From: an uncultured Pelagibacteraceae bacterium
GTDB lineage: Bacteria > Pseudomonadota > Alphaproteobacteria > Pelagibacterales > Pelagibacteraceae
DNA: 64,000 nucleotides
Direction of reading: 5' to 3'
Assembly (NCBI GenBank): GCA_902540275.1
Contig: CACBMB010000003.1
Span: 1 to 64,000 of the forward strand
The translations under genes and the position numbers were made by a program. The notes under the pieces were generated by a model. That model had not been told where the DNA came from, made no database searches, and saw nothing but the letters and a program-made list of their open reading frames with translations. Of the stretch, positions 25,206 through 34,036 are shown piece by piece (position 1 is the first letter of the stretch; the number at the start of each line of letters is the position of its first letter).

Positions 25206-25631
25206 ATGAAATCACTTGATCGAAATAAAATCAAAATAATTTTTTTTTTTATCATAGTTTCTCTAATAGTTTTAAAATTTTTTAATACTCCTTATAATTT
25301 TTATTCATTATTAAATTGGGATTATGAAAAAAGAATGGAACAAAACTATGGGTTTTGTGAAAATGAAAGTTGGGGTTTTTATAATTTTGCCTCAAAAAAA
25401 TTTGATTTAGAAAAAGAAGAAATTAATCTCATTAATGATCAGAATTTTGTTACCCCAGAGAGATTATTCAATAAAATAAAAACAGATTCCAAAAAAACAA
25501 AATTTCTAATGATTTTGAATTATCAAAGTCAAAGTGATGAAAATATTTTTAATGGCAAATACGACTTTTTAAGTAATTACAAAATTAAACTCAAATATAA
25601 TAATTGTTACCTATTGGAGCTAAATGATTGA
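25206..25631 (+). CDS. membrane-anchored protein of unknown function
   Basis: A 141-residue protein with one N-terminal membrane helix (residues ~8-28) followed by a polar, aromatic-rich region that should lie in the periplasm. Two cysteines occur (in YGFCENESWGF and YNNCYLLEL). No family was recognised. The end overlaps the start of the next, multi-pass membrane gene by eight bases, so the two are probably translated together and act together. Confidence 0.55.
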   Translation: MKSLDRNKIKIIFFFIIVSLIVLKFFNTPYNFYSLLNWDYEKRMEQNYGFCENESWGFYNFASKKFDLEKEEINLINDQNFVTPERLFNKIKTDSKKTKFLMILNYQSQSDENIFNGKYDFLSNYKIKLKYNNCYLLELND

Positions 25632-26934
25632 AATATTTTCAATTCTCTGTCAATTAATCATATTTCTAACTATTTTTTCTTTTCCATTTACACCAAAGAT
25701 TTTAAACAATTCTATAGTATCAAAAAAAACATTTAATATCATCGATGCTCATACAATTAATATTATTTTCTTTCTTTACCTAAGTCTCTTACTTTCTTTT
25801 ACCGGTATTAATTTAATTTTCTTTTTCAAAATTTATTTTGTTTTAGCAGTGGTTTTTATTTTATTTAACTTCAAAAAATTAAGTAAAATATTTAATAACG
25901 AAAACATTACATTGTTTTTTTTATTTTTATTAATCGTCTTATCAATTTTTTCTTATCTTGCTCAAAATCTTCGACTTGAGTCTGATGGACATGTGTGGTT
26001 AGAAAAAGTGCTAATTTTTTATAATGGTTATGATATTCAGGCTGTTAAAGAAGTGCCTTCACTTCCAGAATATCCTCATTTAGGATCATATATTTGGGCT
26101 TTTTTTTGGAAGAATTCAATTCTTAATTTGGAATATTTTGGAAGATACTTTCAGCCATATTTTTACGTTCTATCAATTTTTTTGATAATCAATAATTTAA
26201 GTTTTAATAACAAAAAACTTAAAATATTATTAATTTTATTTTTAATCCTAATTTCTTTTGAACCTTATTTGTTTGGAGGGTATCAAGAATATTTAATTTT
26301 TACTACCATCATTGTAGCAATCAGATATGTTTTATTGATTGATTTTAACAATCCTAAAAACTTAAATCTTATCTCACTAGTACTTTTAATATTATATATC
26401 AATTGCTGGTTTAAAGATGAGGGAGTTGTTTATTTTATAATTTTTGGACTCTTATTAATTTATTTCATTAATATAAAATTTTTAACCAAAATTTATTTTT
26501 TTCTATTCATGGCTTTCCTTTTGATTCTACAAATTATATTACAAAAGTATCTAATTGGGATTCATGGATTTCCACATAATAATTTAATAGAACTTTTTAA
26601 TCTTTTAAATAACCCTGAAATTTTATTTATTAAAATTTTAAAAATTTCTGAAGGTATAATGATTTCTTTTATAAAATACCCACTATGGTTATTAACTTTA
26701 TTTTCTTTATTAGTTTATTTAATTTTTATTAAAAAGTATGAAAAATTATTTATGTATGTAAGTAGTTGTTTAATTTTAAATTTAGCTTTTATATTTGTTG
26801 TTTTTTTAGGTTTTAGTGAATATGAGTGGTATATAAGTGTAACACTAGATAGATTAATGTTTCAAACATCTGGACTTTATTTGATATTTTCTTTTTTGTT
26901 AGTAAAAGATTTAAAGATCTTTCAAAAAAAATAA
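25624..26934 (+). CDS. multi-pass membrane protein, GT-C-like, unknown function
   Basis: A 436-residue protein with roughly eleven hydrophobic helices. A polar loop near residues 118-150 carries RLESDGHVWLEKVLIFYNG, with aspartate and histidine just after a helix, and a second polar loop lies near residue 310. Such loops are seen in GT-C enzymes that use lipid-linked sugars, but no diagnostic motif was found, so the function is open. It overlaps the preceding small membrane protein and ends flush against the convergent azoR (TAATTA). Confidence 0.45.
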   Translation: MIEIFSILCQLIIFLTIFSFPFTPKILNNSIVSKKTFNIIDAHTINIIFFLYLSLLLSFTGINLIFFFKIYFVLAVVFILFNFKKLSKIFNNENITLFFLFLLIVLSIFSYLAQNLRLESDGHVWLEKVLIFYNGYDIQAVKEVPSLPEYPHLGSYIWAFFWKNSILNLEYFGRYFQPYFYVLSIFLIINNLSFNNKKLKILLILFLILISFEPYLFGGYQEYLIFTTIIVAIRYVLLIDFNNPKNLNLISLVLLILYINCWFKDEGVVYFIIFGLLLIYFINIKFLTKIYFFLFMAFLLILQIILQKYLIGIHGFPHNNLIELFNLLNNPEILFIKILKISEGIMISFIKYPLWLLTLFSLLVYLIFIKKYEKLFMYVSSCLILNLAFIFVVFLGFSEYEWYISVTLDRLMFQTSGLYLIFSFLLVKDLKIFQKK

Positions 26935-27516
26935 TTATTTAATATTTTCTATTTGTTTTTCTGCTTCTTTAATAGATTTGTCATAATCTAATGCCATCTG
27001 ATCAGCACTAATTACTTGTACTTCCTCAATACCAAAAAAATTTAATATAAATCTTAACCAAGGTGTTAAAAAATCCTCTTTACTATTTAATTTAGTTCCT
27101 CCGGAAGTAATTACTAAATAAGCTTTTTTATTTTTTAATAGACCCTCTCGTCTTCCATTAGGTTTAAATCTAAATGTTTCACCAACTCTAGCTACAAGAT
27201 CTGACCATGCTTTTAAAGTTGCAGGTGGCCCATAATTATAAATTGGTGCAGAAATTATGATTTTATCACTTTCTTTAAGCTCTCTCACTAATTGATTTGA
27301 AAGCTCAAACATTTTTTTATGATTTTCATTTTGATCTTTTTCAGCAATATTCATTCCAGACTCTGTTAATCCAGTTACAAAAACCATTTCATCATTTAGA
27401 TCTCTGTATATAACTTCATCATTTGGTTCTTTTATTTTATTTAGTAATTTTTTAGCTAAAGCACGAGAGGTTGATCCGTCTTTTCTTGCACTTGAATCTA
27501 TTTGATAAATTTTCAT
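26935..27516 (-). CDS. azoR: FMN-dependent NADH:quinone oxidoreductase / azoreductase
   Basis: A 193-residue flavodoxin-fold enzyme of the AzoR family, which reduces quinones and azo compounds with NADH and protects against electrophiles. IDSSARKDGSTSRALA near the N terminus binds FMN phosphate, SAPIYNYGPPATLKAWSDLVARVGETF (~residues 93-119) is the family signature, and VITSGG follows near residue 137. Length is normal. It is last in the leftward run from gabD and starts seven bases after ccdA. Confidence 0.85.
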   Translation of the reverse strand: MKIYQIDSSARKDGSTSRALAKKLLNKIKEPNDEVIYRDLNDEMVFVTGLTESGMNIAEKDQNENHKKMFELSNQLVRELKESDKIIISAPIYNYGPPATLKAWSDLVARVGETFRFKPNGRREGLLKNKKAYLVITSGGTKLNSKEDFLTPWLRFILNFFGIEEVQVISADQMALDYDKSIKEAEKQIENIK

Positions 27517-27523
27517 AAATTAA

Positions 27524-28231
27524 TTAACCAAAGTTTTGTAAAAAAGGTAATACATCAAGTAAATAATATCCTAAAGCTTGTAAATGATTTGTAATTATTA
27601 AAATACCAGTGATTAATAAAATAACTCCACCTATTTTTGATACTCGATTTACATTTTTCTTAAAATTTTTTGAAAATATTAAAAATTTTTGAATTAAATA
27701 TCCTGAAAGAATAAAAGGTATAGCTAAACCAGCAGAGTAAAAAAATAATAACAGTATACCTCTTGTCAAATTCTCTTCTGTAGCTGCTAACACTAAAATT
27801 GACCCAAGAATAGGACCAATGCAAGGGGTCCATCCAAACGCAAAAGCCATACCGATCAAAATTGGGCTAAATAAATTCTTACTGAAATTTGTTTGAATTC
27901 TTTTTTCATAATTTAAAAATTTAAGATTTATAACACCCAAAATATGAAGAGATAAAACAATGATAATTAAACCCGCTGCTACTCTTAGTTCATATGAATT
28001 TTTTAACAGAACTTGACCTATAAAAGTTGAGGCTGCTCCAAAGATTATAAAAACTAAAGAAAAACCAACAGTAAATAAAATTATTGGTATTAAATTTACA
28101 TTTTTTTTTTCTAACAACTCATTTATTGAACTGCCTGAAATATAAGAAATATAACCAGGTATTAATGGTAAAACACAAGGAGATAAAAAACTTATTAATC
28201 CTGCACCAAAAGCTATAAACAATTCTATCAT
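27524..28231 (-). CDS. ccdA: CcdA/DsbD-type transmembrane electron transporter for cytochrome c biogenesis
   Basis: A 235-residue protein with six membrane helices that carries reducing equivalents from cytoplasmic thioredoxin to periplasmic thiol proteins. The two reactive cysteines are in LSPCVLPLIPGYIS (Cys18) and FGWTPCIGPILG (near residue 138), at the family's conserved places. No periplasmic DsbD-gamma or alpha domain is attached. The start lies two bases before the end of ppc, so the two are probably co-translated. Confidence 0.9.
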   Translation of the reverse strand: MIELFIAFGAGLISFLSPCVLPLIPGYISYISGSSINELLEKKNVNLIPIILFTVGFSLVFIIFGAASTFIGQVLLKNSYELRVAAGLIIIVLSLHILGVINLKFLNYEKRIQTNFSKNLFSPILIGMAFAFGWTPCIGPILGSILVLAATEENLTRGILLLFFYSAGLAIPFILSGYLIQKFLIFSKNFKKNVNRVSKIGGVILLITGILIITNHLQALGYYLLDVLPFLQNFG

Positions 28232-28232
28232 G

Positions 28233-30920
28233 TTAACCAGTATTTTTCATAGCAGCAGATATACCTGCAATTGAAGTTAATAAAGCATCATTTAAATATT
28301 TTTTATTTTGAGTATTTGTATCACTTTTTAATTTTTTTATGACTATAGGCTGAATAATATTTAAAACTTCTGAGTATATATTTCTTACAATTACTGATTT
28401 TCTGAATTGTTTTCTTGAGTTCATTATTTCTTTAGGTGTAATTTTCTTATTTAAATTTTTGATAACATCAAATTGAAATCTCAATTTTTTACCAACTCTT
28501 TTTAAACTCTCATTTGCAAGATACTCTTCATAAATTTTAGATATTTCTGGATCTGCTTTTGATATGACCATATCTAACATATCGAGCATAGAATTAAAGA
28601 AGGGCCATTTTCTCTCCATATCATATAAAGTTTTTCTAAATTCTTTAATGTAAGCATATCTTAGTGCCTCAGCACTTCCTAACCAAGCAGGTAACATCAA
28701 TCTAATCTGCGTCCATGCAAAAACCCAAGGAATTGCTCTTAAACTTTTTATATTATCAACATTTTTTCTTTTGGAAGGTCTTGATCCAATTGAAAGTTTC
28801 CCAAGCGCCTTATGCGGAGTTACAGTTTCAAAATATTTTATAAAATCAGAGTTTTGATTAATATTTTTTCTATATGAACTTTTAGATATATCTGACATTT
28901 TTTCGATTAATGATCTCCAATTTTTTTTTGGATGAGCTGGTGGGTTTAATGTTGCCTCAGTAACAGCACCTATGTAACTACATAAATTATATTTAGCCAT
29001 TGGTTCGTATCCATATTTTTGCTGAATGACTTCTCCTTGGTCGGTAATTCTTATTTTTCCATTAACCGAGTGTGGAGGCTGAGATCTCAGTGTTGCTTGG
29101 ATTGGTCCACCACCTCGACCAGCTGATCCACCTCTGCCATGGAAAAATGTTATTTTAATATTATATTTCTTACCTAATTTTATTATATCTTCCTGAGCTT
29201 TATATTGGTGCCAACTTGCACAAATTTTACCAGCGTCTTTACTTGAGTCAGAATATCCAATCATAACTTCTTGTTTATTTTGAATTAATTTTCTGTACCA
29301 ATTTTGTGAAAATAAATTTTTCATTATTTCTTTGGCATTTATTAAATCTTCTAATGTTTCGAATAACGGAACTACTCGTAATTTGTTTCTTATATTTGCT
29401 TCTTTTTGTAAAAAAGATACAGATAAAATATCTGATGCTGATGTTGTCATAGAGATAACGTAAGCTCCTAAGCATTCAGGTGGTTCATTTGCTAAAATTT
29501 TAAAAGTTGACCAAACTTCTTTATTTTCTTTATTTTTAAATTTAAAATTTTTAACTTGTTTTTTTTTAGATTTTAGTTGAAATTTGAAAAATTGAATCTT
29601 TTCTGTTTCACTCATCTTGTAATAATTTTTTTTGTATTTTTTTTTTATAAATTCAAATACTAATTGACTATGTCTTGATGACTCTTGTCTAATATCCAGT
29701 CTTGCGAGATTTATACCAAAACATTTTGCTCTTCTCATTAAATCTAACAACTCACCACTAGCTATATTTTCATTTTGATTCTGTTCTAAAGATTCTCTTA
29801 CAATTCTTAGAGGCTTTAATATTTCTTCTCTTGAATTAAGTAATTTCTTTTGATCTAAAGATTTTTTATTTACCAAATGTTGTTCAATTGATCTATGTGT
29901 CACTCTCATTTTATCTCTTAAAGGTCTCAAAAAAACTCTATATGGTTCAAAAGATTTACCAACTTTATTTTGAATTTTTTTTGAACACTTTTCCATCGAG
30001 TAAGATCTGATAATTTTAGTTAAAGCTTTTTCATATAGTTTAGCTGCTTCCCATCTTGATAGTAAAATTACTTTTCTAGTTACATCTGCAGTTACATTAG
30101 GATTCCCATCTCTATCACCACCCATCCATGATCCAAATTCTATAGGATTAAAGTTTTTCGGGAGATTTTTTTTCATATTTTGGGCAAAAATAGAGTTTAG
30201 TCTCCTATAAACTTTTGGCACTGTATCCCAAAGACTGTCCTCTATAATTGCTAGTCCCCATCTAGCCTCATCGTATGGTGATGGTTTAAATCTTTTTAAA
30301 TCATCCGTATTCCAAATAATTGTAAGTTCATCAAATAATCTTTTGTTTAATATTTTTAATTTAGCTGGAAAATTTTTGAATAAGTTTCGTTGTTCAAGAA
30401 TTTCGATTATTGAATGGTATTTCTGAATTAATGTTCTTCTTTTTACCTCTGTTGGATGAGCTGTTAAAACAATACCAATATTTAGATTTTTTGCTGTATT
30501 ATAAATTTTATTTTTTGAAATATTTTTTTTTTTAAAGAGGTTTTCAAAAATTTCTTCAATAAACAAATTATTATTTGCAATTTTTTTCTTATCATTTTCA
30601 TATTCATTTAAACTTCTTGATGCATCTATTAACTCAGCTAAATTTATAAAATTCATAAAATGAGTAAATGCTCTTGTTAATTTAAATGTATTTTTTGGAC
30701 TTAGATTTTTAATTGCTTTTATTACTTTTTTATTTGTTTGATGAGTTTTTAAACTTTTATTATTAGCTTTAGAAAGTTTTCTTATTTTTTCAACTAATTC
30801 AAAAAAATTTTGACCTTCTTGTTCTTTGATAACTTTGCCTAATATATTTCCTATATATCTAACATCATCTCTGAGAAGTTTTGTAGGTATTCTCTCGTAA
30901 TATAAATCTCTTTTTTGCAT
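28233..30920 (-). CDS. ppc: phosphoenolpyruvate carboxylase
   Basis: An 895-residue enzyme fixing bicarbonate onto phosphoenolpyruvate to make oxaloacetate (anaplerotic). The catalytic histidine motif is VLTAHPTEVKRRT (near residue 150), and the mobile glycine loop FHGRGGSAGRGGGPIQATLRSQP lies around residue 590. IGYSDSSKDAG and the allosteric/C-terminal MKNTG end are in place. All key residues are intact and length is normal. It overlaps the FAH-family gene by one base on the same strand and is followed directly by ccdA. Confidence 0.95.
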   Translation of the reverse strand: MQKRDLYYERIPTKLLRDDVRYIGNILGKVIKEQEGQNFFELVEKIRKLSKANNKSLKTHQTNKKVIKAIKNLSPKNTFKLTRAFTHFMNFINLAELIDASRSLNEYENDKKKIANNNLFIEEIFENLFKKKNISKNKIYNTAKNLNIGIVLTAHPTEVKRRTLIQKYHSIIEILEQRNLFKNFPAKLKILNKRLFDELTIIWNTDDLKRFKPSPYDEARWGLAIIEDSLWDTVPKVYRRLNSIFAQNMKKNLPKNFNPIEFGSWMGGDRDGNPNVTADVTRKVILLSRWEAAKLYEKALTKIIRSYSMEKCSKKIQNKVGKSFEPYRVFLRPLRDKMRVTHRSIEQHLVNKKSLDQKKLLNSREEILKPLRIVRESLEQNQNENIASGELLDLMRRAKCFGINLARLDIRQESSRHSQLVFEFIKKKYKKNYYKMSETEKIQFFKFQLKSKKKQVKNFKFKNKENKEVWSTFKILANEPPECLGAYVISMTTSASDILSVSFLQKEANIRNKLRVVPLFETLEDLINAKEIMKNLFSQNWYRKLIQNKQEVMIGYSDSSKDAGKICASWHQYKAQEDIIKLGKKYNIKITFFHGRGGSAGRGGGPIQATLRSQPPHSVNGKIRITDQGEVIQQKYGYEPMAKYNLCSYIGAVTEATLNPPAHPKKNWRSLIEKMSDISKSSYRKNINQNSDFIKYFETVTPHKALGKLSIGSRPSKRKNVDNIKSLRAIPWVFAWTQIRLMLPAWLGSAEALRYAYIKEFRKTLYDMERKWPFFNSMLDMLDMVISKADPEISKIYEEYLANESLKRVGKKLRFQFDVIKNLNKKITPKEIMNSRKQFRKSVIVRNIYSEVLNIIQPIVIKKLKSDTNTQNKKYLNDALLTSIAGISAAMKNTG

Positions 30921-31768
30921 TATTCATTATAAGGAACAACTTGATGTTTTTGTTGACCCAGTTTGTCAATTCCTAAGACAACTTCTTCTCCACCTTTTAA
31001 AAAATATGGAGGTTTCATATTTTCACCAACACCAGGAGGTGTTCCTGTGCAACAAATGTCACCTGGATGTAAACTCATACATGAGCTCATATAAGATACT
31101 AAAGTTTTTATATCAAATATCATTTTTTCAGTATTTCCTGTTTGCATTCTTTTTCCATTAACATCCAAAAACATATTTAATTTTTGAAAATCTGGAAGTT
31201 CATCTTTTGTAACAATGTAAGGACCGATTGGACCAAAAGTATCAAATCCTTTTCCTTTATCCCAAGTTAATCCTTTATTTTTTTGATAATTTCTCTCACT
31301 AACATCATTTACTAAGAAAAAACCTAATACATGATCTAAAGCTTGTTCAACACTTACGTTGACAGCTTTTTTTCCAATTACAAATCCTAATTCTACTTCC
31401 CAATCAGTATGTGTAGAACCTTTTGGTACAATAATTGGATCATTAGGTCCTGTAATACAGCTAGTAAATTTTGAAAAAATAATTGGTTCTTTTGGAATTG
31501 GTAAGTTTTGTTCTTCTGCATGATCTTTAAAATTTAAACCAATTCCAATAAATTTTGATGGTGCCGATACACATGCACCAATTCTAAGATTTGAGTCTAA
31601 TTCTGGAAGTTTAGATGCGTCTATATTTTTTATTTTTTCTAATGTTTCAAAATTTAAAGTATCAGGATTTAGATCTTTTATAACTGATGATAAATCTCTG
31701 TATTTATTTTGACTATCTATTAATGCGGGTTTCTCTGATCCTGTTTCACCTATTCTCAATAATTTCAT
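30920..31768 (-). CDS. fumarylacetoacetate hydrolase (FAH) family enzyme
   Basis: A 282-residue FAH-superfamily enzyme acting on a 2-oxo or acylpyruvate-type acid with a divalent metal. The metal ligands are seen in SKFTSCITGPNDP, TDWEVELGFVIGK (two Glu) and FLVNDVSERNYQ (Asp). TGTPPGVG near residue 240 is the family's conserved end segment. The close relatives with an N-terminal LLRIGETGSEKPALID are often called ureidoglycolate lyase or 2-hydroxyhepta-2,4-diene-1,7-dioate isomerase; which applies here is unknown. It lies between an aldehyde dehydrogenase and ppc. Confidence 0.8.
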   Translation of the reverse strand: MKLLRIGETGSEKPALIDSQNKYRDLSSVIKDLNPDTLNFETLEKIKNIDASKLPELDSNLRIGACVSAPSKFIGIGLNFKDHAEEQNLPIPKEPIIFSKFTSCITGPNDPIIVPKGSTHTDWEVELGFVIGKKAVNVSVEQALDHVLGFFLVNDVSERNYQKNKGLTWDKGKGFDTFGPIGPYIVTKDELPDFQKLNMFLDVNGKRMQTGNTEKMIFDIKTLVSYMSSCMSLHPGDICCTGTPPGVGENMKPPYFLKGGEEVVLGIDKLGQQKHQVVPYNE

Positions 31769-31772
31769 TTTA

Positions 31773-33215
31773 CTATCCTTTCAATCCCATGTGGGTATAT
31801 TTTACATTTAAATAATCTTTAATAGCTTCAGAACCACCTTCTCTTCCGTATCCACTTTGTTTTATTCCTCCAAAAGGTGCTTCTGCAACTGCAATCATAC
31901 CTGTGTTTACTCCTACTGTTCCAGTTTCTAATCGTTCTGATGCTAGGTGTGCTTTTTCCATAGAATTAGTACATACATAACTACATAAACCAAGCTCATG
32001 ATTGTTTGCCCTTTCAATGACTTCATCAAAAGATTTAAATGAAAGCATTGGTACTAATGGTCCAAAAGGTTCTTGTTTCATAATTGTATAATCATCTTTC
32101 ACATTATCAAATATTGTTGGTTCGTAAAAAAATCCTTTGTTAAACCCAGCTGGTCTTTTTCCTCCTAATAAAACCTTAGCACCTTCTTGCTTAGTTTTTT
32201 CAACTAACTCTTCAATTTCATTCAATCTCTTTTTTGTTGTTAATGGACCTAATTGTGTATTTGGATCCATACCATCACCAATTTTTAATTTTTTAGTTTT
32301 ATCTACGAATAAATTAACAAACTCATCTTTTTTACTTTCATGAATATAAAATCTATTTGGAGATATACATACTTGTCCATTATTTCTAAACTTTGCTGAG
32401 ATTGCCATATCAGCTGCTTTTTTAATATCTGCATCATCAAATACAATAAAAGGTGAATGACCACTAAGTTCCATCGTAACTCTTTGAACTTTATCAGCAG
32501 CTTGTTTTAATATAAGTTTTCCAACTCTTGAAGATCCTGTGATTGAAATTTTCTTTATTATATCTGAAGCAATTAATTGTTGGGCAATGCTAGGTGGATC
32601 ACCTGATAAAAGATTAACAACACCTGGTGGTACACCACATTCCCTACAAATATCTACCATTTCCATAACTATACCTGGTGTGATTACATCTGGTTTAATT
32701 ATAACAGAACAACCAGCTGCTAAAGCAGTTGAAATTTTTCTAGCTGATAAAACAGCTGGGAAATTCCATGGTGTTAACGCTGCTACAACACCCACAGGCT
32801 GATAGTAAACATGCACTCTAGTATCTTCAAATCTACTTTCTACGGTTTGACCATAAATTCTTTTTGTCTCCTCAGCGTTCCATTCAAAAATATCTGCAGC
32901 ACCACCTATTTCTCCTTTAGCCTCTGCTAAAGGTTTACCAACTTCAAGTGTCATCCATTTTGCTAAAACATCTTGTTTTTCTCTCATCTTGTCTGCAATT
33001 CTTCTTATGATGTATGATCTTTGCCAAGGAGCAGTTTTCTTCCAAACTTCAAGTCCTTTTGCTGCAGATTGTAATGCTGTATCTACATCTTTAGATGTTG
33101 CTTTTGATGCGTGGCCTAAAATTTCTTCATTTGCAGGATTAATAACTTCATAAGTTCCTTTGTCAGAAGATTGTTGCCATTTACCATTAATAAATTGTCC
33201 AAATTTCTCGTACAT
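31773..33215 (-). CDS. gabD: NAD(P)-dependent aldehyde dehydrogenase, succinate-semialdehyde type
   Basis: A 480-residue aldehyde dehydrogenase. The Rossmann segment TPWNFPAVLSARKISTALAAG is near residue 150, the catalytic glutamate is in VTMELSGHSP (~residue 252) and the catalytic cysteine in NNGQVCISPNRF (~285). The closest relatives by wording are succinate-semialdehyde and related omega-semialdehyde dehydrogenases (GabD), but glycolaldehyde or aldehydes linked to the following FAH enzyme are possible. It is the first gene of a five-gene leftward run. Confidence 0.75.
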   Translation of the reverse strand: MYEKFGQFINGKWQQSSDKGTYEVINPANEEILGHASKATSKDVDTALQSAAKGLEVWKKTAPWQRSYIIRRIADKMREKQDVLAKWMTLEVGKPLAEAKGEIGGAADIFEWNAEETKRIYGQTVESRFEDTRVHVYYQPVGVVAALTPWNFPAVLSARKISTALAAGCSVIIKPDVITPGIVMEMVDICRECGVPPGVVNLLSGDPPSIAQQLIASDIIKKISITGSSRVGKLILKQAADKVQRVTMELSGHSPFIVFDDADIKKAADMAISAKFRNNGQVCISPNRFYIHESKKDEFVNLFVDKTKKLKIGDGMDPNTQLGPLTTKKRLNEIEELVEKTKQEGAKVLLGGKRPAGFNKGFFYEPTIFDNVKDDYTIMKQEPFGPLVPMLSFKSFDEVIERANNHELGLCSYVCTNSMEKAHLASERLETGTVGVNTGMIAVAEAPFGGIKQSGYGREGGSEAIKDYLNVKYTHMGLKG

Positions 33216-33318
33216 ATAGTTAATTTAGCATTACTTGAGGTTGTGTCTAGCATGCAAATAAAACATATCAACATTTTTATATCGCTTGTAGAATGAGATT
33301 ATAAAAAAGGGGGGAAAT

Positions 33319-33636
33319 ATGAAAGCATACATAATGGGAAATTATACTGCAAAAGCTTTTCAAGGATTTCTTAAAGATCCAGCAAGTGATAGAAAAGCTG
33401 TTGTAAAACAACTTACTGAAGCTATGGGTGGAAAAATGCATAGCATGGATATTGTAAGAGGTTCCTTTGATTTTATAGTAGTTACTGACGTGCCAAGCTT
33501 TGATGATTTTGCTGCAATAAAATTAGTTGTAGAAGCTTCTGGTGCAGTTGATAATTTAACAATGTTAGAAGCTATCGACTTTGGGAAAGCAACTGCAAAA
33601 GCAAGCAAAATTGGTTATAAAGCTCCAGGCCAATAA
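33319..33636 (+). CDS. GYD-domain protein
   Basis: A 105-residue protein with the ferredoxin-like GYD fold: strand MKAYIMGNYT, helix around DRKAVVKQLTEAMGGKMHSMD, strand GSFDFIVVTDVPSFDDFAAIKLVVEASGAVDNLTMLEAI. The family motif appears here as RGSFDFIVV. Function in bacteria is not settled. It has a very strong ribosome-binding site (AAGGGGGGAAAT) and its own perfect intrinsic terminator, so it is a monocistronic gene that may be highly expressed. Confidence 0.75.
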   Translation: MKAYIMGNYTAKAFQGFLKDPASDRKAVVKQLTEAMGGKMHSMDIVRGSFDFIVVTDVPSFDDFAAIKLVVEASGAVDNLTMLEAIDFGKATAKASKIGYKAPGQ

Positions 33637-33645
33637 AAAATTTTT

Positions 33646-33680
33646 TTAACTTCCAGCTTATTGCTGGAAGTTAAATTTTT
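33646..33680 (+). terminator. intrinsic terminator after the GYD gene, likely bidirectional
   Basis: TTAACTTCCAGC pairs perfectly over 12 bp with GCTGGAAGTTAA around a TTATT loop, followed by a T-run (33676-33680). A-rich sequence on the left side (33634-33640) supplies Ts on the reverse strand, so it can also end the convergent cytochrome c/sulfite oxidase transcript. It is the cleanest terminator in the window. Confidence 0.9.
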
Positions 33681-33682
33681 CA

Positions 33683-34009
33683 TTACTTACCTGCCGCGTT
33701 TACAACGTAGTAAGATACTATTTCTATTTCTTCTTTTGTTAAAATTTCACCTTCACCAAAAGCTGGCATGACTCCTAATCCATGGGTAACCATGTCTGTA
33801 ACAGACTCAATTGTCATGCTTACAGTATCTAAATTAGGTCCTATATTACCCACAGAACCTGCTGCCTTTAAAACATGACAAGCAGCACATCCAGCAGTTT
33901 CGTTAAAAATTTCTAATCCTTTTTTCATTTTTGCTTCATCAGCAAAAGTATTTTTACTGCTAGTTATAGATACAAAAAAAATGATTAATAAAAATTTCAA
34001 AATTTTCAT
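33683..34009 (-). CDS. sorB: periplasmic monohaem cytochrome c, probable electron acceptor of sulfite dehydrogenase
   Basis: A 108-residue class I cytochrome c. Residues 1-23 are a signal peptide. The haem-binding motif is CAACH at residues ~41-45, and the axial methionine is likely in GVMPAFGEG (~residue 81). It follows the sulfite-oxidase-like gene by 27 bases on the same strand. That arrangement matches sorA-sorB, where SorB takes electrons from SorA in the periplasm and hands them to the respiratory chain. The pairing is inferred from context and size. Confidence 0.75.
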   Translation of the reverse strand: MKILKFLLIIFFVSITSSKNTFADEAKMKKGLEIFNETAGCAACHVLKAAGSVGNIGPNLDTVSMTIESVTDMVTHGLGVMPAFGEGEILTKEEIEIVSYYVVNAAGK

Positions 34010-34036
34010 TAATTTACTCTAAAACTTTTTATAGTT

